Below are positions 6,453 through 11,786 of a stretch of 11,786 nt of DNA, one piece after another (the stretch's first letter is position 1; each line of letters begins with the position of its first letter). The stretch covers positions 1 to 11,786 of the forward strand of contig CAZBQC010000029.1 in assembly GCA_964494015.1 (NCBI GenBank), given 5' to 3'. Source of the DNA: CAZBQC01 sp964494015. GTDB taxonomy: Bacteria > Bacillota_I > Bacilli_A > RF39 > UBA660. The notes beneath the pieces were generated by a model. It searched no databases and was not told the origin of the DNA. It worked only from the letters and a program-made list of their open reading frames with translations. The position numbers and the translations under genes were made by a program.

Positions 6453-7169
6453 TTATAGCGTTTCAATGTCTTGGGCAACTGGTGGCTTAGGTTCGCTGGT
6501 ATTGACAATGACAGGTATCTCAATATTAGATTGATTATTCCTTTTAGTTTCTTGAGTAGAAGTCTCTTTCTTTCCATCACTCTTTTTTTGAACTGGCGGT
6601 TTTTCAATTGTTTGATTTTTTTCTTGATTAGATACTTCTTTTTGAGGTTCATAAATTGAAACTGGTTGAAGATTAATTTCGGTAAGTGCTAACCCACCTA
6701 CTTTTTTTTCAGGTAAATCTCTATTTTCAGGTTTTGTCTCAGATTTTTCTTCTTTGATTGCTACTGTTTCAGATGAATCTCGAGTTAAAATCACTTTTTC
6801 TTCAGGCTGACTTAAGATATTTTGATTTTCTAATTGTTTTGATTCATTTTTATCTTCATTATTTGCTGGTTCAATACTTAAATTATCTAGTTTCTTATTA
6901 AAACCATTTTTGGCTAATTCTTCTAATTTTTTATCAATATCATCAACATCAATAGCTTGAGAAATCGGCTGACTAGTACTTTCTTCCTTAAGTGGCTTTT
7001 TAATTTTTTGATAAGAATTTGTATTGACATGATCAAAATTACCTTTATCGCTAGTATCTTTAGCTGTGATAAAAATAATAATGGCCATTATTATTAATAA
7101 TATTCCACCTGTAATAAGCATCCCAGGAATACTTAAAAACCAATTTAAATCTAACCAATCAAAATTCAT
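6453..7169 (-). CDS. Uncharacterised membrane-anchored protein with Glu/Lys/Pro-rich tail
   Basis: I do not recognise this 238-residue protein. One hydrophobic helix near residues 14-35 (PGMLITGGILLIIMAIIIFI) follows an acidic, Trp-containing N-terminus. It lacks basic residues before the helix and ends in Thr-Ala-Lys, which fits an N-out, C-in single-span anchor more than a cleaved signal peptide. From about residue 37 onward the chain is low-complexity and hydrophilic, rich in Glu, Lys, Gln, Ser, Asn and Pro, with the stretch IDVDDIDKKLEELAKNGF (73-90) the only helical-looking part. This looks like a disordered cytoplasmic tail, of the sort seen in septation- or envelope-associated linker proteins, but that is only analogy. 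An AAGGAG site lies 10 nt before the ATG. A weak terminator separates it from the upstream gene, and no good promoter was found. The opposite-strand frames here look like shadows. Confidence 0.75.
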   Translation of the reverse strand: MNFDWLDLNWFLSIPGMLITGGILLIIMAIIIFITAKDTSDKGNFDHVNTNSYQKIKKPLKEESTSQPISQAIDVDDIDKKLEELAKNGFNKKLDNLSIEPANNEDKNESKQLENQNILSQPEEKVILTRDSSETVAIKEEKSETKPENRDLPEKKVGGLALTEINLQPVSIYEPQKEVSNQEKNQTIEKPPVQKKSDGKKETSTQETKRNNQSNIEIPVIVNTSEPKPPVAQDIETL

Positions 7170-7207
7170 AATATCATCTCTCCTTATTATTATATTTATA
7201 GAATAAC

Positions 7208-7240
7208 AAAAAAATTACATAAAAGCAATTCTTTTAATGC
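7208..7240 (-). terminator. Weak terminator after the four-cysteine exported protein gene
   Basis: On the minus strand GCATTAAAAG (7231-7240) can pair with CTTTTATG (7218-7225) with one bulged base. Seven T residues follow (7208-7214). The stem is short and A/T-rich, so termination may be partial and the next gene may be reached by read-through. Confidence 0.4.
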
Positions 7241-7277
7241 AATTTTGTTTGTTTTCAACTATACTAATAAGTAAAAA

Positions 7278-8096
7278 TTAATCAGCGTCAAACGCTATTA
7301 TATTATTACTATTATTGTAAAGATTTTCAAATATTAAATTAAGATCTTGATCGACGTCATAAAGAGCATTTTTAGGGTGATCGTTAGCATCAGTAATCTT
7401 AAAGGTTAAATATTTATCGTTATAGATAAAAACGGATAAAACGTAATTTTGATTGTCAATAGTATAATAAACTGAAATCAGACTATGGTCTTTACTTTCA
7501 TCGATATTAAGATTCTTTTTATTTTCTATTCTTGTGTAATCAACATTCGCAACAAAATCAAAAATATTGATAACATACTTCTTATCGACAGATTTTTCAG
7601 TACATTTTATAATACTGTTTGAAATTACACATTTTTTAATATTAACTTCTTCAATTTTAGATTTTTCAATAAATTCAGAGATCCAATTATCGGCTAAAAC
7701 ATATTCATTTTCACAGTAATTACCGTCGGTATAAACTAAATTTATTCTGTTAAAAGGAAAATTGTCTTCAACACTATATCTACTGATCGTGATGTCTAAA
7801 TCTTGGTCATAAAAATAGCTTTCATCATAGCAAGAAGGTAGGTTTTCAAGATATTTATTTAAGATCTTACTAATACTTTTGACACTTCTAATCGTATCAA
7901 AGGTAACTTCATAACTACCATGTACTTTTTGATAATATGAAAAAATTGGTAATGTGATTCTGACCTTTTCTCCATTAAAATTAGTTGTCTGATAATAATT
8001 TTTGAAGAAGGTTTTGTTGGTAAAACCAATTACTAAAAGGTTAGCAAGCAATAAGATAATAATACTCACGACAATAATTAAATTTTTAAATTTCAG
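7278..8096 (-). CDS. Uncharacterised exported or membrane-anchored protein with four cysteines, probable CTG start
   Basis: I do not recognise this protein. An in-frame GTG at 8069 gives 263 residues but has no ribosome site. I prefer CTG at 8094-8096, nine codons earlier (272 residues). It is 6 nt after AAAGGTGA and overlaps the upstream TGA stop as CTGA. This start also adds the basic residues Lys-Phe-Lys before the hydrophobic core, giving an ordinary signal anchor over residues 6-25. No lipobox Cys is present, so it is probably not a lipoprotein. The remainder, about 240 residues, is mixed alpha/beta in appearance, rich in Tyr, Asn and Asp, and should lie outside the membrane. Its four cysteines (89, 128, 156 and 165 in the longer form) could form two disulfides. 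It is the last gene of the methyltransferase/pseudouridine synthase unit and is followed by a weak terminator. Confidence 0.75.
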   Translation of the reverse strand: MKFKNLIIVVSIIILLLANLLVIGFTNKTFFKNYYQTTNFNGEKVRITLPIFSYYQKVHGSYEVTFDTIRSVKSISKILNKYLENLPSCYDESYFYDQDLDITISRYSVEDNFPFNRINLVYTDGNYCENEYVLADNWISEFIEKSKIEEVNIKKCVISNSIIKCTEKSVDKKYVINIFDFVANVDYTRIENKKNLNIDESKDHSLISVYYTIDNQNYVLSVFIYNDKYLTFKITDANDHPKNALYDVDQDLNLIFENLYNNSNNIIAFDAD

Positions 8097-8773
8097 AGGG
8101 CATCACCTTTCTTTTTTATTTTGAAAAACTTAAAAGCTGTATTTTGGGGTATCAATTCAAAATTCATAATTTCATCTTTGACGGGATGCTTAAAAGATAG
8201 TTTATAGGCAAACAAAGCAATAGGTTCCTTCTCACCTTTTCCATAGCGATTGTCTCCATAGATTGGGTATCCTCGTGAGGACAATTGAACTCTAATCTGA
8301 TGATGTCGACCTGTTTCTAGAGAGATGTTTAAAAGCGATAAATCAGTATCTTTATGATACTCCAGTAACTGATAACTTAATTTAGCTAAACTACCGTGTT
8401 TAGAATCTGTCACAATCGAACAATAATCGCTTTGCTTTTCCAAATAATCCGTTAGCTCTTCACTTTGTTTAGTTTGACCATGAACCACAGCTAAATATTC
8501 CTTTTTGAAGGAGTGATTCTTAATACTTTCTGATAATCTTGCCGCAGCTTTACTAGTTTTGGCAAAAACCATCAAGCCTCCGACCACTCGATCCAAGCGA
8601 TGGACTAAACCAAGATAGACGTTACCTGGTTTTTGATACTTTACTTTAAGATATTCTTTAATAATCGTTAAAAGATCGACATCTTTAGTATTGTCAGCTT
8701 GACTTAAAATATTACAAGGTTTATTGATAACAATAATATGATTATCTTCGTAGACTACTTCTAAATCAATCAT
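8093..8773 (-). CDS. RluA/RluD-family RNA pseudouridine synthase
   Basis: This enzyme isomerises uridine to pseudouridine in rRNA or tRNA; the site cannot be told from sequence. With the chosen start it has 226 residues, short for RluD because there is no N-terminal S4 domain, like many small Firmicute paralogues. The opening NHIIVINKP (11-19) is typical. The catalytic block VHRLDRVVGG is at 57-66 with the nucleophile Asp61, and the C-terminal landmark ETGRHHQIRVQLSSRGYPI runs 153-171. I chose the ATG at 8773, which overlaps the methyltransferase stop by 8 nt, because homologues usually start just before the E-V-I-Y-E-D segment and GGAAGG lies 10 nt upstream. In-frame ATGs at 8782 and 8791 are alternatives and would add three or six residues. 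Its stop overlaps the next gene's probable CTG start. Family identity is firm; target specificity is unknown. Confidence 0.92.
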   Translation of the reverse strand: MIDLEVVYEDNHIIVINKPCNILSQADNTKDVDLLTIIKEYLKVKYQKPGNVYLGLVHRLDRVVGGLMVFAKTSKAAARLSESIKNHSFKKEYLAVVHGQTKQSEELTDYLEKQSDYCSIVTDSKHGSLAKLSYQLLEYHKDTDLSLLNISLETGRHHQIRVQLSSRGYPIYGDNRYGKGEKEPIALFAYKLSFKHPVKDEIMNFELIPQNTAFKFFKIKKKGDAL

Positions 8774-9635
8774 TGCTTTCATACCTTCCATAAATTCCGC
8801 ATGGTAGTACTACATCTCGCTTGCTAATCGGAAGTCCCAGTTCACCACTAATAATCTTACCTTGATATTTTTGACCGACAGTCACTTTTAAGATATTCTC
8901 AAGTACTTTTGATGATAATCCAGTAGTATAAGAATTGATCAGAAAAAATAATGGTTTATCTGACAAAAGTTCATTGCAATGCTCAACTAAATTGAACAAA
9001 TCTTTTTCGATATCCCAAACTTCACCATTGGCACCTTTGCCATAACTTGGTGGATCCATGATGATAGCATCATACTTATTACCTCGTCTTAATTCTCTTT
9101 TAACAAATTTCATAACATCGTCGACGATAAAGCGAACTGGTTTATCTTCAAGATTTGAGCTTTTAACATTTTCCTTGGCCCAGTCGACTATTCCTTTACT
9201 GGAATCGACATGGACGACACTGGCACCAGCTTTTAGGCAGGCTACACTGGCACATCCAGTATAGGCAAATAAATTTAAAACTCTAATGTCTCGATTAGCC
9301 TGACTGATTTTTTCCATAATATAATCCCAATTAATAGCCTGTTCTGGAAAAATACCTGTATGTTTAAAACCCATTTGTTTGACATTAAAAGTCAAATCTT
9401 TATACTTAATAGTCCAACGTTCTTTAGTAGGTTTTAAATTTTCCCAATAGCCTCCACCTTTATTACTGCGATGATAAATAGCATTTATATTTTGATATTT
9501 TTCTTCTAAACTTCCATTATTCCAGATTATTTGTGGATCTGGTCGAAGTAGAATAATATCTTTCCAACGCTCTAACTTCTCACCATTTGATGCATCAATT
9601 ATTTCATAATCTTCAAAATCTTTAACAATTTCCAT
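8766..9635 (-). CDS. RlmI-like class I SAM-dependent RNA methyltransferase
   Basis: This 289-residue protein belongs to the Methyltrans_SAM group related to the rRNA cytosine-5 methyltransferase RlmI, but lacks the N-terminal PUA domain, so its substrate may differ. Landmarks are LRPDPQIIW (30-38), the SAM-binding motif I LNLFAYTGCASVACLKAGA (120-138), the acidic SAM-ribose position in VHVDSSKG (141-148), and the catalytic-loop block IMDPPSYGKG (192-201). No cysteine sits in the DPP loop itself. Cys219, or Cys279 in LPCGIYGR (277-284), could contribute, but which one is not clear. GAGGT lies 5 nt before the ATG. It heads a coupled unit: the pseudouridine synthase gene starts 8 nt before this gene ends. 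A promoter with an extended -10 and an overlapping palindrome lies just upstream. RNA methylation is inferred from family and neighbour. Confidence 0.87.
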   Translation of the reverse strand: MEIVKDFEDYEIIDASNGEKLERWKDIILLRPDPQIIWNNGSLEEKYQNINAIYHRSNKGGGYWENLKPTKERWTIKYKDLTFNVKQMGFKHTGIFPEQAINWDYIMEKISQANRDIRVLNLFAYTGCASVACLKAGASVVHVDSSKGIVDWAKENVKSSNLEDKPVRFIVDDVMKFVKRELRRGNKYDAIIMDPPSYGKGANGEVWDIEKDLFNLVEHCNELLSDKPLFFLINSYTTGLSSKVLENILKVTVGQKYQGKIISGELGLPISKRDVVLPCGIYGRYESND

Positions 9636-9653
9636 ATTAACCTCATACTTTTC

Positions 9654-9669
9654 ATGTTAATTATAACAT
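9654..9669 (-). promoter_or_regulatory. Extended -10 promoter of the methyltransferase unit inside an inverted repeat
   Basis: On the minus strand TGTTATAAT is a perfect -10 (9660-9665) with the TG extension (9667-9668); the -35 region is weak. The same bases form an inverted repeat, ATGTTA at 9654-9659 and TAACAT at 9664-9669 with a 4-nt centre, which is a plausible operator. The start codon is about 25 nt downstream. Confidence 0.5.
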
Positions 9670-9703
9670 ATTTTAGAATAATATTAAAATCTAATTCCTA
9701 AAA

Positions 9704-9727
9704 TAAAAAATTACCATTTAGGTAATT
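9704..9727 (-). terminator. Intrinsic terminator of the 327-residue protein gene
   Basis: On the minus strand AATTACC (9721-9727), a 5-nt loop and GGTAATT (9709-9715) form a perfect 7-bp stem followed directly by TTTTTA-type sequence (9704-9708). It lies 34 bp after the stop codon and ends this monocistronic unit before the methyltransferase promoter. Confidence 0.75.
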
Positions 9728-9760
9728 AATTATTATAAAATCTGTTAAATAAAGTAATTT

Positions 9761-10744
9761 TTATTCGCTAGTTTCGATATCATCAATACTTTTGACTAAT
9801 TTTTTTGCTGTCTCTTTTTTAGACTGAATAAATTCTTCTGTGATAGCAACTAATACTTCATCTGGAATACTAAACTTATCGATAGCTTGATCAGCTGGTG
9901 ACTTTTTTAAAAAATATTGTTCAAAACGCCATTTAGCTAATCTATCCAAAAAATAATTAAGATAAGGAAGGCTTTTAAAATGATCCGAATTATAATCAGG
10001 TCCTACAATATAATCATGTCCTTCTAATTTTAATATTGCTGTCAGTTTACTTGGTTTGCCATAATAGTATCTTCGATAATTGACTGTAACCGGATGAAAG
10101 ACATGAAAATAAATGTCATCAGATTTACCATGTGCATCATATGCATCGCTGACAGTTGTATAATCAAATAAACCATAATTGTCATTTTCATAATTATTTA
10201 TTATTTCAATCATACTGGAAATTATTTTTTGGTCGGCAAGTTCAAAAGTTGAACATTTCTTAAAAAATCTAGCTTTATGTGCGCAAAGATATTCTAATAA
10301 TTGACACTTTTTTTGCTCTAAGACGATTTTTTCATCTTCGTTGGCAGTATTTTCTAAATCATTACTTAATTTCTTTAATTGAATTAATAGCGATTTTAAC
10401 CTCTTTTCTGGAACTTGTTCATCCCACATACTTTGGCAGGCAGTAAAACATCCCGATAAATATTGTTCTAATACTACTATTAAGTGTTCCAATAAACTAG
10501 TATAATCACCGATTGTTTTGATATCAAACGGATCAATGATTTTTAAATCATTAAATATTTCCATTACTTTTTTAATAAATAAACTATGTAGTTCTCCATC
10601 ATAAACATCGTCCTTTCTGGGAAGAAATCTTTTAGGAAAAGATTCTGATATTGAACTAACATGATACTTCTCTAAAGACTTTTCTATTGCCTCAACTTCC
10701 TTTTCATGAATTTTTAATTTTTCAGAGCATTCTTTCGTAACCAT
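9761..10744 (-). CDS. Unrecognised 327-residue soluble protein
   Basis: I do not recognise this protein and assign no function. It has no signal peptide or membrane span. The N-terminus (1-30) and about 112-150 are charged and probably helical, possibly a short coiled coil. The central part contains an aromatic, His-rich stretch, YFHVFHPVTVNYRRYYYGKP at 212-231, and GHDYIVGPDYNSDHF at 242-256, with many Asp, His and Tyr that could line a binding site. The tail from 286 is acidic and Lys-rich. Cysteines at 6, 99, 103, 147, 154 and 164 do not form an obvious zinc motif. The gene stands alone, with a consensus promoter, a strong AAGGGAGGT ribosome site and its own terminator, so it may be well expressed. 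Base composition looks like its neighbours', giving no sign of recent transfer. Confidence 0.75.
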   Translation of the reverse strand: MVTKECSEKLKIHEKEVEAIEKSLEKYHVSSISESFPKRFLPRKDDVYDGELHSLFIKKVMEIFNDLKIIDPFDIKTIGDYTSLLEHLIVVLEQYLSGCFTACQSMWDEQVPEKRLKSLLIQLKKLSNDLENTANEDEKIVLEQKKCQLLEYLCAHKARFFKKCSTFELADQKIISSMIEIINNYENDNYGLFDYTTVSDAYDAHGKSDDIYFHVFHPVTVNYRRYYYGKPSKLTAILKLEGHDYIVGPDYNSDHFKSLPYLNYFLDRLAKWRFEQYFLKKSPADQAIDKFSIPDEVLVAITEEFIQSKKETAKKLVKSIDDIETSE

Positions 10745-10787
10745 TATATAACCTCCCTTATAATTTATTATATATTCTTACAATTTT

Positions 10788-10816
10788 ATTATATGTGTAT
10801 TTATTACATTTGTCAA
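10788..10816 (-). promoter_or_regulatory. Perfect-consensus sigma-A promoter for the unrecognised protein
   Basis: On the minus strand TTGACA (10811-10816) and TATAAT (10788-10793) are both exact consensus and separated by exactly 17 nt. Transcription would start near 10781, leaving a leader of about 36 nt with an AAGGGAGGT ribosome site. It is the best promoter in the window. Confidence 0.85.
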
Positions 10817-10846
10817 TATGCCTTTTAAAAGTTTCTATTGCCAGAA

Positions 10847-11497
10847 TTAAATTTCATCTTTCATTAAGATTTGATTAACATCTTCTTCCGCGTTAAGATA
10901 TACTTCTTCAATTCTATCTACTCGACACTTTTCAGCTGTAATAATTGCGTTTATTTTAGTGACTGTCTCTTCTTCTAGATCATTGACCACGACATAGTCA
11001 TAATTGTTTATTTTGCTTATTTCTTGATCTGCCATCTTAAATCTATCTATTATTTCTTTTTCGTCTTCAGTCTTTCTCCCAATTAACCTTCTTTTTAATT
11101 CTTTCATACTTGGAGGTAAAATAAATATTAATATTGCATCTTTATACAGTTCTTTTATTATTGCTGCTCCAATTGTTTCTATTTCTAAAATAACATCGAT
11201 ACCTTGACTCAATTTATCCAAAACTTCTGCTTTATTTGTACCATAGTAATTATTGTTGAAAACGATAGCATATTCTAAAAATTCATTATTTTTGATTTTC
11301 TCTTCAAAATCTTCCCTTGAAACAAAATAATAGTTTACTCCCTCGATCTCTTTTCCTCTTTTTTCTCTTGTCGTATGAGAAATTGAAAGCCAAATATTCT
11401 CTCTACATTTAATTATTTCTTTGCAAACAGAACCTTTACCGACACCACTTGGCCCGGAAATAACTATCAATTGACCTTCATTATTTTCTTTTATCAT
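10847..11497 (-). CDS. gmk: Guanylate kinase
   Basis: Gmk phosphorylates GMP (and dGMP) to GDP with ATP, an essential step in GTP supply. The 216 residues match the family. The P-loop GPSGVGKGS is at 15-23 with Lys21. The GMP-binding arm runs SISHTTREKRGKEIEGVNYYF (38-58) with Arg44, Arg47 and Tyr56; it lacks the usual Pro residues of the T-T-R-x-P-R-P-G-E form. YYGT is at 84-87 and the lid region RRLIGRKTEDEKEI at 136-149. The segment LEIETIGA (104-111) replaces the more common L-E-I-D-x-Q-G-A, with Glu for Asp and Ile for Gln. The ribosome site is poor (GGGATGGTG). An extended -10 sits upstream. The gene is not followed by rpoZ as in many Bacillota, and it lies next to tRNA-Ser. The identity is firm. 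Confidence 0.96.
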   Translation of the reverse strand: MIKENNEGQLIVISGPSGVGKGSVCKEIIKCRENIWLSISHTTREKRGKEIEGVNYYFVSREDFEEKIKNNEFLEYAIVFNNNYYGTNKAEVLDKLSQGIDVILEIETIGAAIIKELYKDAILIFILPPSMKELKRRLIGRKTEDEKEIIDRFKMADQEISKINNYDYVVVNDLEEETVTKINAIITAEKCRVDRIEEVYLNAEEDVNQILMKDEI

Positions 11498-11517
11498 AAC
11501 ACCATCCCATTTCTATC

Positions 11518-11526
11518 ATTATAACA
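11518..11526 (-). promoter_or_regulatory. Extended -10 promoter of gmk
   Basis: On the minus strand TGTTATAAT gives an exact TATAAT (11518-11523) with a TG extension (11525-11526) and no good -35 at the right spacing. The 12 bases ATATGTTATAAT also occur at the methyltransferase promoter near 9660. The start codon is about 20 nt away. Confidence 0.5.
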
Positions 11527-11552
11527 TATAATTTAAAAACATTTTTTCAAAT

Positions 11553-11577
11553 AAAAAAATTATTTCTTTAAAAATAA
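11553..11577 (-). terminator. Probable tRNA-Ser terminator
   Basis: On the minus strand TTATTT (11572-11577), a 6-nt loop and AAATAA (11560-11565) form an A/T-only stem followed by seven T residues (11553-11559), starting 17 nt after the tRNA's 3' end. The stem is thermodynamically weak, but the T-run and position fit. Confidence 0.45.
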
Positions 11578-11593
11578 CTTTTAATTATCATTA

Positions 11594-11686
11594 TGGCGGA
11601 GCAGGAGGGATTTGAACCCTCGCATCAGTATAATCCGATCTACTCCCTTAGCAGGGGAGCCTCTTCAGCCTCTTGAGTACTACTCC
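11594..11686 (-). tRNA. tRNA-Ser(GCT)
   Basis: This 93-nt tRNA gene has the long variable arm expected of serine tRNAs. The acceptor stem pairs GGAGTAG with CTGCTCC, with discriminator G and an encoded 3' CCA. The D stem is CTC/GAG, and the anticodon stem CTCCC/GGGAG encloses the loop CTGCTAA with anticodon GCT, which reads AGC and AGU. A 5-bp variable-arm stem (ATCGG/CTGAT) and a T arm GAGGG-TTCAAAT-CCCTC complete the cloverleaf. It has its own near-consensus promoter and a likely terminator, so it is transcribed as a single tRNA unit upstream of gmk. Confidence 0.97.
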
Positions 11687-11700
11687 AAATGACAAGTATA

Positions 11701-11729
11701 ATGATACAATAATATCACTTTATTGTCAA
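11701..11729 (-). promoter_or_regulatory. Promoter of tRNA-Ser
   Basis: On the minus strand an exact TTGACA (11724-11729) is followed after 17 nt by TATCAT (11701-11706, 5 of 6 consensus). The mature tRNA begins 14 nt after the -10 box, leaving a leader of about 7 nt for RNase P to remove. Confidence 0.8.
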
Positions 11730-11736
11730 TGATTCT

Positions 11737-11769
11737 AAAAAAAATATTGATTAAAAACCATCAATATTT
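11737..11769 (-). terminator. Intrinsic terminator of a gene beyond the right edge
   Basis: On the minus strand AAATATTGAT (11760-11769), an 8-nt loop and ATCAATATTT (11742-11751) form a perfect 10-bp stem followed by a run of T (11737-11744). It lies upstream of the tRNA promoter, so it should end a minus-strand gene located outside the window. Confidence 0.8.
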
Positions 11770-11786
11770 ATTTTAACTTTTTTATT

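Noticed and set aside
6401..6652. Minus-strand 83-codon Lys-rich frame
   Set aside because: It lies out of frame within the membrane-anchored protein gene and across the terminator; its Lys/Arg composition reflects A-rich sequence, and no ribosome site is evident.
6471..6659. Plus-strand 62-codon frame rich in Phe, Leu and Arg
   Set aside because: It is antisense to the Glu/Lys-rich tail of the real gene, and the hydrophobic residues are complements of Glu/Lys codons.
9058..9264. 68-codon plus-strand frame
   Set aside because: It is antisense to the SAM-binding core of the methyltransferase, which is clearly the coding frame.
1..11786. CRISPR array, insertion sequence, phage genes or toxin-antitoxin pair
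   Set aside because: I saw no spaced direct repeats, transposase or integrase motifs, terminal inverted repeats or small paired toxin-antitoxin frames; the gene content is chromosomal housekeeping plus a few unknowns.

Overview
This 11.8-kb window is AT-rich bacterial chromosome, very probably from a low-GC Bacillota or Mollicutes-like lineage (for example an uncultured Bacilli/RF39/Izemoplasma-type organism). The reasons are the heavy A/T bias, Shine-Dalgarno sites of the AGGAGG/AGGTGA type, sigma-A-like TTGACA/TATAAT promoters, and intrinsic terminators made almost only of A/T pairs. The genetic code is standard: TGA ends folD, the RluD-type synthase gene and the methyltransferase gene, and Trp is read from TGG. 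This argues against Mycoplasma or Spiroplasma. The assignment is inferred from style; no lineage marker gene is present.

Layout from left to right (all genes on the minus strand except one): a PfkB-family sugar/nucleoside kinase cut by the left edge; tgt (tRNA-guanine transglycosylase); a fused GT2 glycosyltransferase/GtrA-like membrane protein; folD; glyA; a YgjP-type zinc metalloprotein; a plus-strand HAD-like protein with its own promoter; a bidirectional terminator; a membrane-anchored Glu/Lys/Pro-rich protein; an exported or anchored protein with four cysteines; an RluD-type pseudouridine synthase; an RlmI-like methyltransferase; an unrecognised 327-residue soluble protein behind a consensus promoter; gmk; tRNA-Ser(GCT); and the terminator of a gene lying beyond the right edge.

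Three transcription units stand out. The first is ygjP-like/glyA/folD, with 8-nt spacing and 8-nt overlap: GlyA makes 5,10-methylene-THF from serine and FolD interconverts it with 10-formyl-THF, so this is a folate one-carbon unit. The second is RlmI-like methyltransferase/RluD-type synthase/exported protein, with 8-nt and 4-nt overlaps: two RNA-modification enzymes coupled to an exported protein that probably starts at CTG. The third is GT2-GtrA/tgt, possibly running on into the pfkB-like gene.

The window is mostly housekeeping, and I see no mobile element, CRISPR array, phage gene or obvious new multi-gene defence system. The points worth a second look are the apparent CTGA start/stop overlap, the HAD protein whose second motif-I aspartate is Asn, the unrecognised protein under a perfect-consensus promoter, two adjacent uncharacterised envelope proteins, and small palindromes overlapping promoter elements.
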